Of a DNA stretch of 11,421 bases, positions 1 to 5,927 are shown piece after piece (position 1 is the first letter of the stretch; each line of letters begins with the position of its first letter). The notes beneath the pieces are model-generated. The model was not told where the DNA came from and made no database searches. It saw only the letters and a program-made list of their open reading frames with translations. The position numbers and the translations under genes were made by a program. The DNA is from an uncultured Dialister sp. (GTDB taxonomy: Bacteria; Bacillota; Negativicutes; Veillonellales; Dialisteraceae): the NCBI GenBank assembly GCA_900759415.1, contig CAAEVC010000114.1:1-11421 (forward strand), in the 5' to 3' direction.

Positions 1-29
1 AATTGTTAACAGAGGCATTTTTTGACACG

Positions 30-58
30 AAAAAAGTACATGTCACGAGAACATGTAC
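30..58 (-). terminator. Rho-independent terminator-like hairpin, minus strand
   Basis: A perfect 8-bp inverted repeat (GTACATGT at 36-43, ACATGTAC at 51-58) has a 7-nt loop. Six A's at 30-35 precede it on the plus strand, so a minus-strand transcript would read hairpin then six U's. No U-tract follows on the plus strand. There is no minus-strand gene nearby to the right, so what it would terminate is unclear. Confidence 0.5.
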
Positions 59-114
59 CTGAGTAGAATTCTTAACTTAATAGCATTGCCCCGGAGGGGA
101 GCCTACATTAAGGT

Positions 115-206
115 GTCGGCTCCGCCGACGAATAAATAAAGATTTCGGCAAAGCCGATATCCTTCACTCAACTCTCGGGGCTCTCGCGACTCAAATCGGG
201 GCTCTG
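115..206. repeat. Intergenic short-hairpin repeat cluster
   Basis: Non-coding stretch holding a perfect hairpin GTCGGC-TCC-GCCGAC (115-129), a second TCGGC-AAA-GCCGA hairpin (145-157), and a 10-nt direct repeat TCGGGGCTCT (175-184 and 196-205). The second hairpin recurs at 11250-11268 with only the loop changed, and parts recur inverted at 2794-2895. These look like members of a small dispersed intergenic repeat family. No function is visible. Confidence 0.55.
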
Positions 207-219
207 ATTTATTCCCCCT

Positions 220-247
220 TTGTCTTTTTCCACAATTCCCCTATAAT
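220..247 (+). promoter_or_regulatory. Promoter of the MFS transporter gene
   Basis: TTGTCT (220-225), a 16-nt spacer and a perfect TATAAT (242-247). Transcription would start near 254 and give a leader of about 25 nt with the Shine-Dalgarno AAAGGAG at 266-272. The in-frame ATG at 246 lies inside the -10 box, so it cannot be the translation start. Confidence 0.7.
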
Positions 248-278
248 GGTAATATACTTTGTCCGAAAGGAGATTTTT

Positions 279-1433
279 ATGAAATATACAGCCCATCTTT
301 TTGCGCTGGGGCATCTGGCGGTGGATTCTGCCCAGGGAGCTATACCGGCGCTGATTCCTTATTTCATGACCCATTACGGCCTTTCTTATAAGGATGCCGG
401 GGCTCTTGTGTTTGCGAATCTTTTGATTGCTTCAGTTCTTCAGCCTATTCTTGGTTTCTATGCAGATAAGGTGTCGAAGCCCTGGCTGGCGCCGCTTGGA
501 TGTCTTATGGGCGGTGTTGCTATCACGTCTCTTGGTTTTACGTCGTCTTACTGGACGGTGATTCTGGCGGTAGTGGCTTCGGGGATGGGAAGTGCCATTT
601 TCCATCCGGAAGCAGCACTCATGGTGAATAAGCTGACGAGGAAGAAGAAGGGGAAGGCCATGGGGACTTTCTCGGTAGGGGGAAATGCAGGATTTGCAGT
701 GGGGCCTATGGTTGCCGGTGCCTGTGCTTATAAATTCGGCATAGAGTATCTCACTATCTTCGGCCTTTTCAGTCTGATTGTGGCCCTTGGTATCTTTACT
801 CAGATGCCCCGTCTTCTCCGGGAAGCGAAATCAATGGATGATGAAGGGAAGGCGTCTGGACAGGAAGAGAAGAAGAACGACTGGCATTCTTTTGGAAAGC
901 TTTCGGTGCTCATCCTTGTCCGTTCTGCCGGTTTTACTCTCTGCAATACTTTCCTTCCACTTCTCTGGATCCATGTGCTGGGGACAAGCAAAGCGGAAGG
1001 GGCAGGGGCTCTTACCATTCTTTTTACCATTGGTGCATTCCTTACTTATTTCGGCGGCATTTTTTCAGACAAATTCGGATTTATCAAAGTCATCCGCATT
1101 TCCTTCTTCTTCATGGTTCCTGCTTTCTTTATTCTGACCCATACGGATAATGTGCTTCTGGCCACCATCCTTCTTCTGCCGGCAGCCATTTCTCTTTTTG
1201 CGCCTTACAGTCCTATCGTAGTGCTGGGGCAGCAGTATCTGGGAAAGAATGCAGGATTTGCGGCCGGCGTCACTCTCGGGCTTTCTACTTCCATCGGCGG
1301 TCTCTTTGCGCCGCTTATCGGCTGGGCTGCAGACCAGTGGGGACTCCAGATGGCGCTTCAGGTGCTCTGGGTGGCTGGATTTATCGGATTTGCAGTGACC
1401 TTTACTCTTTCTGAAACAAAGGGAGAGGCGTGA
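279..1433 (+). CDS. MFS transporter, fosmidomycin-resistance (Fsr) type
   Basis: A 384-residue inner-membrane exporter of the major facilitator superfamily, built from about twelve hydrophobic segments. A charged cytoplasmic loop lies between the two halves (roughly residues 185-205). Residues 99-145 carry SGMGSAIFHPE followed by a FSVGGNAGFAVGP stretch. This matches, from memory, the E. coli Fsr signature (GTGSSVFHPE, then QVGGNFGSSLGP). Residues 59-68 (GFYADKVSKP) resemble the MFS loop 2-3 motif. The start at 279 is chosen because AAAGGAG sits 6 nt upstream and the earlier in-frame ATG (246) is within the promoter. The substrate is unknown: family membership suggests proton-driven drug or metabolite efflux, but the name does not prove fosmidomycin export. 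It has its own promoter. No clear terminator separates it from the helicase gene downstream, so read-through is possible. Confidence 0.85.
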   Translation: MKYTAHLFALGHLAVDSAQGAIPALIPYFMTHYGLSYKDAGALVFANLLIASVLQPILGFYADKVSKPWLAPLGCLMGGVAITSLGFTSSYWTVILAVVASGMGSAIFHPEAALMVNKLTRKKKGKAMGTFSVGGNAGFAVGPMVAGACAYKFGIEYLTIFGLFSLIVALGIFTQMPRLLREAKSMDDEGKASGQEEKKNDWHSFGKLSVLILVRSAGFTLCNTFLPLLWIHVLGTSKAEGAGALTILFTIGAFLTYFGGIFSDKFGFIKVIRISFFFMVPAFFILTHTDNVLLATILLLPAAISLFAPYSPIVVLGQQYLGKNAGFAAGVTLGLSTSIGGLFAPLIGWAADQWGLQMALQVLWVAGFIGFAVTFTLSETKGEA

Positions 1434-1458
1434 AAAATTTCTTAGAAAACGTTCTTTA

Positions 1459-1467
1459 TGATATAAT
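1459..1467 (+). promoter_or_regulatory. Extended -10 promoter of the helicase gene
   Basis: TG-A-TATAAT at 1459-1467 is a perfect extended -10 element. The sequence about 17 nt upstream (TTCTTA) is a poor -35, which is usual for extended -10 promoters. It would give a leader of about 30 nt with AGGAGG at 1493-1498. Confidence 0.55.
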
Positions 1468-1502
1468 AAATTGACATGATTCGTTTTTTATCAGGAGGAA
1501 AT

Positions 1503-2777
1503 ATGAATTTATTTGCAGCCCTTGGGGTGGGAGAAAATCTCACCCGCCTTTTGAAGACCCAGGGCATCAAAACACCTACACCGATCCAGCAGGCAGCGAT
1601 TCCGTCTATTTTCAAAGGGAAGGATCTGATCGGCCATTCCCAGACCGGCACAGGAAAGACTCTCGCTTATCTTCTTCCTGTGATCCAGCGGGTGGATACA
1701 GAGAAGGGCACCCAGGTGCTCATCATGACACCAACCAGAGAACTCTCCCGTCAGGTTTTCGATGTGCTCCGTCCTTTTGCTCTTGAAACCGGCGTAGATG
1801 CCGTAGATATCATCGGTGGAAGAACTATCGAAAATCAGCTGCAGAAACTGAAGAGAGACCCTCATGTAATCATCGGCACCCCGGGCCGTCTTCTGGATCA
1901 TATCAGAAGAAAGAGCCTGGACCTTTCCAATGTGAAGACTGTCATTCTGGATGAAGCAGACCAGATGCTGGCCAATGGATTCAGAGAAGAAATCGAACTC
2001 CTTATCGATGAGACACCGAAGAAGCGTCAGCTTCTCCTCTTCTCTGCCACCATGCCGGAAGCTGCTGTCCGCCTGGCAAAGAAATACATGAACCATCCGG
2101 CAGTGGTGGACGTTTCCGAAAAGGTGACTGCCTCTACGGTCGACCAGCGTATCTATGAAACGACAAAGCCGAAGAAGTTCAAACTTCTTGTCCGTCATCT
2201 TACAGAAATGAATCCATACATGGCAGTGGTTTTCTGCAATACGAAGACGGAAGCTCATGAAATGGCAGAGAAGCTGCAGGAAGAAACAGATTTCATCGTG
2301 GACGAAATCCATGGGGACATGAGCCAGAGCCAGCGAAACCAAGTCATCCGGGAATTTGAAAAAGCAAAGATTCAGGTGCTCGTGGCATCTGACATTGCCG
2401 CCCGCGGCCTTGACGTAGAAGGCATCACCCATGTCTTCAACTACGATATTCCAAGAAATCTGGAATACTACGTACACCGTATCGGCCGTACAGGAAGAGC
2501 AGGGACTAAAGGCATCGCCATCACCTACGTCACTCCGGAAGATGGAAATCTTCTCCGCAAACTGGAAAGATCTATCTCTGAAACGATTACCAGATACGAT
2601 GAAAAGGGGAATGTAAGAAGAGTCCGTCAGGGCAAGGCAAAGAAGAAAGTGGTCACCCCTGGCATGTACAAGCCTACCAAGAAGAAAGAACATAAAGCTC
2701 TTGGCCATAAGGGCAAGAACATGAGACAGAAGAAAAAGAAAGAAGATACCTCTAAGAAGGGAAAGAAGAAGAAATAG
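1503..2777 (+). CDS. DEAD-box ATP-dependent RNA helicase
   Basis: A 424-residue cytoplasmic RNA helicase that unwinds RNA using ATP; the family acts in ribosome assembly, mRNA turnover and cold adaptation. All core motifs are present in order: Q-motif TPTPIQ (24-29), Walker A SQTGTGKT (46-53), PTREL (77-81), TPGR (126-129), DEAD (150-153), SAT (181-183), VVFCNTK (242-248), ARGLDV (300-305) and HRIGRTGRAG (325-334). The last 50 or so residues are an extremely lysine/arginine-rich tail likely to bind RNA. The start at 1503 follows AGGAGG by 4 nt; an ATG nine codons upstream lacks an RBS. It resembles the CshA/CshB/RhlE group, but the exact subfamily cannot be assigned by eye. It appears monocistronic, with its own extended -10 promoter. 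Confidence 0.95.
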   Translation: MNLFAALGVGENLTRLLKTQGIKTPTPIQQAAIPSIFKGKDLIGHSQTGTGKTLAYLLPVIQRVDTEKGTQVLIMTPTRELSRQVFDVLRPFALETGVDAVDIIGGRTIENQLQKLKRDPHVIIGTPGRLLDHIRRKSLDLSNVKTVILDEADQMLANGFREEIELLIDETPKKRQLLLFSATMPEAAVRLAKKYMNHPAVVDVSEKVTASTVDQRIYETTKPKKFKLLVRHLTEMNPYMAVVFCNTKTEAHEMAEKLQEETDFIVDEIHGDMSQSQRNQVIREFEKAKIQVLVASDIAARGLDVEGITHVFNYDIPRNLEYYVHRIGRTGRAGTKGIAITYVTPEDGNLLRKLERSISETITRYDEKGNVRRVRQGKAKKKVVTPGMYKPTKKKEHKALGHKGKNMRQKKKKEDTSKKGKKKK

Positions 2778-2793
2778 AGTTGAGAGTTTAGTT

Positions 2794-2895
2794 ACGAGAG
2801 TTGAGAGAAGGTAAAAAACATTTTGTTTTTTTAGTTATAAAGCCGAACGGTCATCCCGCGAGAGCATTAGCGTCTCATAGTGTGGCTTTGCCGAA
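2794..2895. repeat. Intergenic repeat fragments, inverted relative to the 115-206 cluster
   Basis: An 18-nt segment at 2794-2811 matches the reverse complement of 161-178 at 16 of 18 positions. The 12-mer GGCTTTGCCGAA (2884-2895) is the exact reverse complement of 144-155. So pieces of the same family lie in opposite orientation about 2.7 kb away. An AT-rich 8-bp hairpin (AAAAAACA 2813-2820, TGTTTTTT 2824-2831) lies between them and could act as a weak terminator for the helicase. Confidence 0.5.
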
Positions 2896-2920
2896 GGCAT
2901 GAAAAGTTATGAATAAATAT

Positions 2921-2968
2921 AAGGAGGTGTGACAGAATGGCAGAACATTTTGTTACACCTCCTTTTTT
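2921..2968 (+). terminator. Strong 19-bp hairpin terminator containing an RBS
   Basis: The arm at 2921-2939 pairs with 2946-2964 over 19 bp including two G-U pairs, with a 6-nt loop (2940-2945) and a T run to 2968. This is a classic intrinsic terminator for the helicase unit. Unusually, the 5' arm contains a perfect Shine-Dalgarno AAGGAGG (2921-2927) and, 9 nt later, an ATG (2937). The next gene's start is only 33 nt beyond the T run and no promoter is evident between, so read-through or conditional termination may feed that gene. Confidence 0.8.
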
Positions 2969-2996
2969 ATGCAGCAGAGTAAGTTTATGGAGGTGA
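2937..2996 (+). CDS. Possible 19-codon leader ORF inside the terminator hairpin
   Basis: ATG at 2937 lies 9 nt after a perfect AAGGAGG. The frame encodes 19 residues beginning MAEHFVTPP and ends at TGA (2994-2996), a few bases after the GGAGG (2989-2993) that serves the gene at 3002. Ribosomes translating it would melt the terminator stem and stop on the next gene's RBS, which would suit translational coupling or attenuation. The peptide has no recognisable motif, and the arrangement could be chance within a GGAGG/CCTCC stem. Confidence 0.25.
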   Translation: MAEHFVTPPFLCSRVSLWR

Positions 2997-3001
2997 TGGG
3001 G

Positions 3002-3418
3002 ATGCATGGAAGGGCTTTCGTCATTCTTTTAATGGTGACACTCACTGTTCCTTTTGGGATTTTCGGAATCTTTGGCTCAAAATTCGATTATTTCCTGGCG
3101 GGTATAGGTCTTTATTTAATGGCCGGTTTTCTAGTGCCCATAATATATTATGTGGTTCAGAAAAATGGCTGGGGAAAGGAATATGGCATTTTCCGGGCTA
3201 TTGCACATGTGCCTGTATGGTATTTTCTTGGAATGGTCAAAATTGCAATGGTCATGCATTTTTCGGAACAGAATGAGCTGCTCTGGAAATATGATCCTTA
3301 TTTTTTCATGGGGATCAATGTTATTTCCCTGTCATTTTTAATCATGTTTTCTCTGGAGCTGGATTATTGGATTGCCTGTCTCCTTTATAAAATTAAGAAG
3401 AAAATTCTGGGACGATGA
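3002..3418 (+). CDS. Small unknown membrane protein
   Basis: A 138-residue protein with about four hydrophobic segments and a short basic C-terminal end (KIKKK). I do not recognise a named family. Residues 37-73 align without gaps to residues 40-76 of the 7234-8091 protein with 18 of 37 identities by eye. The shared pattern is G-x-L-x-P-x-x-YY, then QK-x-G-x-G-x-E-x-G, then RA-x-x-H-x-P-x-W. The start is set at 3002 because GGAGG (2989-2993) is 8 nt upstream; in-frame ATGs at 2969, 2987 and 2996 are too close to, or upstream of, that site. It follows the RBS-containing terminator and precedes a bidirectional terminator, so it is a lone gene. No function can be given. Confidence 0.7.
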   Translation: MHGRAFVILLMVTLTVPFGIFGIFGSKFDYFLAGIGLYLMAGFLVPIIYYVVQKNGWGKEYGIFRAIAHVPVWYFLGMVKIAMVMHFSEQNELLWKYDPYFFMGINVISLSFLIMFSLELDYWIACLLYKIKKKILGR

Positions 3419-3430
3419 ACGGGATAGATG

Positions 3431-3477
3431 ATTCATCCGGTTGATTTCTATAGTCTTTTCTTCCTTTGCGGATGAAT
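3431..3477. repeat. 9-bp perfect inverted repeat after the small membrane gene
   Basis: ATTCATCCG (3431-3439) is repeated inverted as CGGATGAAT (3469-3477) around a 29-nt, T-rich loop, just after the stop at 3418. No U-tract follows on either strand, so it is not a standard terminator. It may be a transcript-end hairpin or a protein-binding site. Confidence 0.4.
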
Positions 3478-3515
3478 ATTCTTGACTGATTATGGCTGGC
3501 CGGAGGTTTTAAAGG

Positions 3516-3623
3516 ATGGCAAGAGGTTTATTTCATGGATTCCGGCGGCGCAAAGTTTCTGGAATTGTAAAAGAAGCGCAGAGTTATGAGTGCATGGCTC
3601 ATGATTCTGTGCTTCTTTTATAG
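3516..3623 (+). other. Questionable 35-codon ORF spanning a terminator stem
   Basis: ATG at 3516 lies 9 nt after GGAGG (3502-3506) and opens a 35-codon frame that runs through the whole 23-bp hairpin and stops at TAG (3621-3623). The peptide begins MARGLFHGFRRRKV. No promoter or family is recognised. It is listed because of its good RBS, but the hairpin dictates most of the second half of the coding sequence, so chance is likely. Confidence 0.2.
3568..3620. terminator. Bidirectional terminator, 23-bp stem
   Basis: The arm at 3568-3590 pairs with 3598-3620 across 23 bp with three G-U pairs and a 7-nt loop. It starts with TAAAAGAAG and ends with CTTCTTTTA, so a T-rich 3' end occurs on both strands. 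It lies between the plus-strand membrane-protein gene and the minus-strand TetR gene, which converge here, so it probably ends both transcripts. Confidence 0.8.
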
Positions 3624-3679
3624 TGATTTCAGGGGAGCTGTGACGTTTTTACCAATGTGTATCAGTTGCGCTGTATCTA

Positions 3680-3708
3680 TTGATTTCAATGAAAGAGATA
3701 GATATACT
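3680..3708 (+). promoter_or_regulatory. Promoter-like sequence reading toward the tetR 3' end
   Basis: TTGATT (3680-3685), a 17-nt spacer and TATACT (3703-3708). It would start transcription near 3715 on the plus strand, into the 3' end of the minus-strand TetR gene. A second TATAAT (3753-3758) follows without a good -35. No confident plus-strand gene lies downstream; a 32-codon ORF (3784-3882) overlaps the tetR tail but has only a weak RBS. Confidence 0.4.
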
Positions 3709-3727
3709 AAAGCCAAAGAGTGACAGA

Positions 3728-3740
3728 TGTAACAGTTACA
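3728..3740. promoter_or_regulatory. Palindrome TGTAAC-A-GTTACA, possible operator
   Basis: A perfect 6-bp-armed palindrome with a 1-nt centre, placed where a -35 would lie for the TATAAT at 3753-3758. Its TGTAACA half also occurs over the tetR translation start (GTGTAACAC at 4365-4373, itself a palindrome). This is the kind of site a TetR-family dimer binds; binding is inferred only. Confidence 0.35.
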
Positions 3741-3818
3741 AATTGTACCTTTTATAATTTCATAGTGTGTTGAGGAAAAGGATATGGAAAGAAGAGGAAA
3801 TCCTGGAGGGAGAGCTTT

Positions 3819-4364
3819 TCAGGCTTTCATTTCAAGGAAGGGAGCCAGCAGGTCTACCATTTCTTCCGGTGTTTCCTTATAGTTTCTCAGATACCATTCG
3901 TATTTGATCTGATAGAGTCCTCCGATGAGGAAGGATTTGAATAAGGTGAACTGTCTGTCCGATATGTGTGGATAGAAAGGACGGAGGATGTCCAGTTCCT
4001 TCATCATGAGTTTATTGTACTGGCGGATCAGGAGATGCTCGATATGGCCGCTGTAGACCAGATTCAGGACCGATACATTGTCCTGCCAGAAGTGGAAGTA
4101 GGCAAGAAGAAGATGCCTTACCGATATTTCAGGCTGGCTCTGCAGATGGTGTGACAGGCCGGCATAGAGGCTTCCCAGATAATAGTGGATGATATCGTCT
4201 TTCGTTTTGAAATGACGGTAAAAAGTCTGCCGGGAGACGTCGGCCTCCTGGGCAATCATGAGAATGGTGATTTCATCGTAGCTGTATCTGTGGCACAGTG
4301 CAAAGAAGGCGTCTACGATCATCTGACGGTAGCGCTGAGCCACTTTGTTTTCTGACTTGGACAT
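3819..4364 (-). CDS. TetR/AcrR-family transcriptional regulator
   Basis: A 181-residue DNA-binding regulator. The N-terminal helix-turn-helix (about residues 31-53) contains the TetR signature ITILMIAQEADVSRQTFYRHF followed by KTKDDI. The rest is a helical C-terminal domain for ligand binding and dimerisation, and its ligand cannot be told from sequence. The ATG at 4364 follows AAAGGAG (4373-4379) by 8 nt; an in-frame GTG at 4373 overlaps that RBS and is not favoured. It is divergent from the aldehyde/alcohol dehydrogenase operon with only 124 nt between start codons. It is therefore the likely regulator of those enzymes and of itself. The palindrome GTGTAACAC covers the region between its RBS and ATG. 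Confidence 0.9.
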   Translation of the reverse strand: MSKSENKVAQRYRQMIVDAFFALCHRYSYDEITILMIAQEADVSRQTFYRHFKTKDDIIHYYLGSLYAGLSHHLQSQPEISVRHLLLAYFHFWQDNVSVLNLVYSGHIEHLLIRQYNKLMMKELDILRPFYPHISDRQFTLFKSFLIGGLYQIKYEWYLRNYKETPEEMVDLLAPFLEMKA

Positions 4365-4386
4365 GTGTAACACTCCTTTCTGCTGT

Positions 4387-4395
4387 ATTGTATCA
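4387..4395 (-). promoter_or_regulatory. Extended -10 promoter of the TetR gene
   Basis: On the minus strand, TG-A-TACAAT (plus-strand ATTGTATCA, 4387-4395) forms an extended -10 with a weak -35. Transcription would begin near 4380 with a leader of about 16 nt. The flanking sequence CTGT-N8-ACAG (4384-4399) is a loose inverted repeat that could be an operator. No convincing plus-strand promoter for the dehydrogenase operon was found in the rest of this gap. Confidence 0.4.
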
Positions 4396-4488
4396 CAGGA
4401 ATGAGGGCTGCGGGAAAGTCCAGGGATAAAAATCTGTATTTCATAGAGTAAGGCATAGATGCCGGTAGAAGAAGAAAGGATGTTAAAA

Positions 4489-5910
4489 ATGAAAAGTTAC
4501 GAAAAATTATACATTAATGGTGAATGGCGGGAAGGACGGAGTGCAAGCGTACTGGAAAACAGGAATCCTTATACCGATGAAGTGCTCTACACCTACCGGG
4601 CTGCAAGTACTGCGGATGTAGATGATGCTTATGAAGCGGCAAAGGCTGCGCAGCCTTCCTGGGCGGCCCTTCAGCCGAGAGAAAGACAGGAATATCTGAT
4701 GCGTCTTTATGAAGTGATGGTGAAGCATAGAGATGATATTCTTTCTGTACTCCGGGAAGAAGGAGGTTCTACAGTGGTGAAGGCGGAAGCGGAATACCAG
4801 TTCATCGTAGATGTAGCCCGCAATTCCATCACCTTCCCGCTGCAGATGAACGGACGCATCATGCCATCCAACAATCATCAGGAAAATTATGTATTCCGTC
4901 AGGCAAAAGGGGTGATTTCCGTCATCGCTCCCTGGAATTTCCCCTTTGACCTTTCTATATGTGCAGTGATTCCAGCTATTGCTACTGGAAATACGGTAGT
5001 ACTGAAACCGGCTACTGATACTCCTGCTTCTGCGGCTCTTATCAGCCAGCTCTTTGATGAAGCCGGTTTCCCGAAGGGTGTCATGAATTACGTAGCAGGG
5101 AAGGGCTCTGAAATCGGGGATTACTTTGTTACCCATCCGCTGTCTGATTTCGTATATTTCACCGGATCCACTGCAGTAGGCCGTCATATCGCCGGCCTTG
5201 CGAGCCAGGAAATCAAAGGGATTTCCCTGGAACTGGGCGGCAACAATGCCATGCTGGTACTGGGGGATGCAGATATTGCAAAAGCAGTGAATGTGGGCAT
5301 CACATCCGCTTATTTCAATCAGGGTCAGGTATGCATGTCACTGAACCGCATCATTGTGGTGAAGGAGAAATACGACGCTTTCGTTGAAGCTTTCACAGAG
5401 TCTGTAAAGCATATCCCATACGGCGATCCGGCGGATCCAAAGGTGCTGGTAGGCCCTTCCATCAATGGCGGACAGGCGGAAAGCGTCATGAATCTTATGG
5501 AAGAAACAGTGAAGGCAGGCGCGAAGGCAGCTGTCCGCGGCGAACGTCATGGCAATGTGATTTCTCCATGGCTTCTGGTGGACTGCACCAATGATATGCC
5601 TGCATGCCGGCAGGAAATCTTCGGACCGGCAGTATGCGTCATCCGGGCAGAAGATGAAGAAGAAGCCATCGCCATTGCTAATGATACAGAATACGGCCTC
5701 AGCAATAACATCATCACTGAAGACGTGTACCATGGCCTGGAAGTGGCCCGCCGCATCCATACCGGCATGAGCCATGTGAACAGCCCGTCTGTACAGGATG
5801 AAGCCCATGTGATGTTCGGCGGTGTGAAACAGTCCGGACTGGGCCGTACCAATGGAGAATGGGCAATTGAAAAGTTCACCGAAGAACGGTGGATCAGTGT
5901 TAACCATTAA
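4489..5910 (+). CDS. Aldehyde dehydrogenase, NAD(P)-dependent
   Basis: A 473-residue cytoplasmic ALDH-superfamily enzyme oxidising an aldehyde to its carboxylate. Visible catalytic elements: PWNF with oxyanion Asn150; cofactor-binding VLKPA (Lys173); FTGS (224-227); general base Glu248 in LELGGNN; nucleophile Cys282 in NQGQVCMS; EIFGP (376-380). The C-terminal segment with DEAHVMFGGVKQSGLGR and then FTEERWISV recalls the benzaldehyde/vanillin dehydrogenase branch, so an aromatic aldehyde is possible. The start at 4489 has AAAGGA 8 nt upstream and gives the family-typical opening KLYINGEWREG; ATGs at 4459 and 4480 are less well placed. It is the first gene of a two-gene operon, with 17 nt before the alcohol dehydrogenase, and is divergent from the TetR regulator. 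All key residues are intact. Confidence 0.93.
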   Translation: MKSYEKLYINGEWREGRSASVLENRNPYTDEVLYTYRAASTADVDDAYEAAKAAQPSWAALQPRERQEYLMRLYEVMVKHRDDILSVLREEGGSTVVKAEAEYQFIVDVARNSITFPLQMNGRIMPSNNHQENYVFRQAKGVISVIAPWNFPFDLSICAVIPAIATGNTVVLKPATDTPASAALISQLFDEAGFPKGVMNYVAGKGSEIGDYFVTHPLSDFVYFTGSTAVGRHIAGLASQEIKGISLELGGNNAMLVLGDADIAKAVNVGITSAYFNQGQVCMSLNRIIVVKEKYDAFVEAFTESVKHIPYGDPADPKVLVGPSINGGQAESVMNLMEETVKAGAKAAVRGERHGNVISPWLLVDCTNDMPACRQEIFGPAVCVIRAEDEEEAIAIANDTEYGLSNNIITEDVYHGLEVARRIHTGMSHVNSPSVQDEAHVMFGGVKQSGLGRTNGEWAIEKFTEERWISVNH

Positions 5911-5927
5911 TAGAAAGGATATGTGTC

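Noticed and set aside
246..278. MFS gene start at the ATG at 246
   Set aside because: The codon overlaps the -10 box TATAAT, and AAAGGAG is positioned for 279.
1509..2708. Long minus-strand ORF (399 codons) opposite the helicase
   Set aside because: It is a shadow of the helicase gene, whose complete DEAD-box motif set is on the plus strand; the minus frame shows no domain and no RBS logic.
3784..3882. 32-codon plus-strand ORF overlapping the tetR 3' end
   Set aside because: Its RBS is weak, it is largely antisense to a clear gene, and no family resemblance is seen; only the promoter signals upstream are kept as a finding.
4365..4373. GTG start for the TetR gene at 4373
   Set aside because: The GTG overlaps the Shine-Dalgarno AAAGGAG (4373-4379); the ATG at 4364 has ideal 8-nt spacing.
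4507..5187. Minus-strand ORF of 226 codons opposite the aldehyde dehydrogenase
   Set aside because: It lies wholly within a clearly real ALDH gene, and its translation has no recognisable domain.
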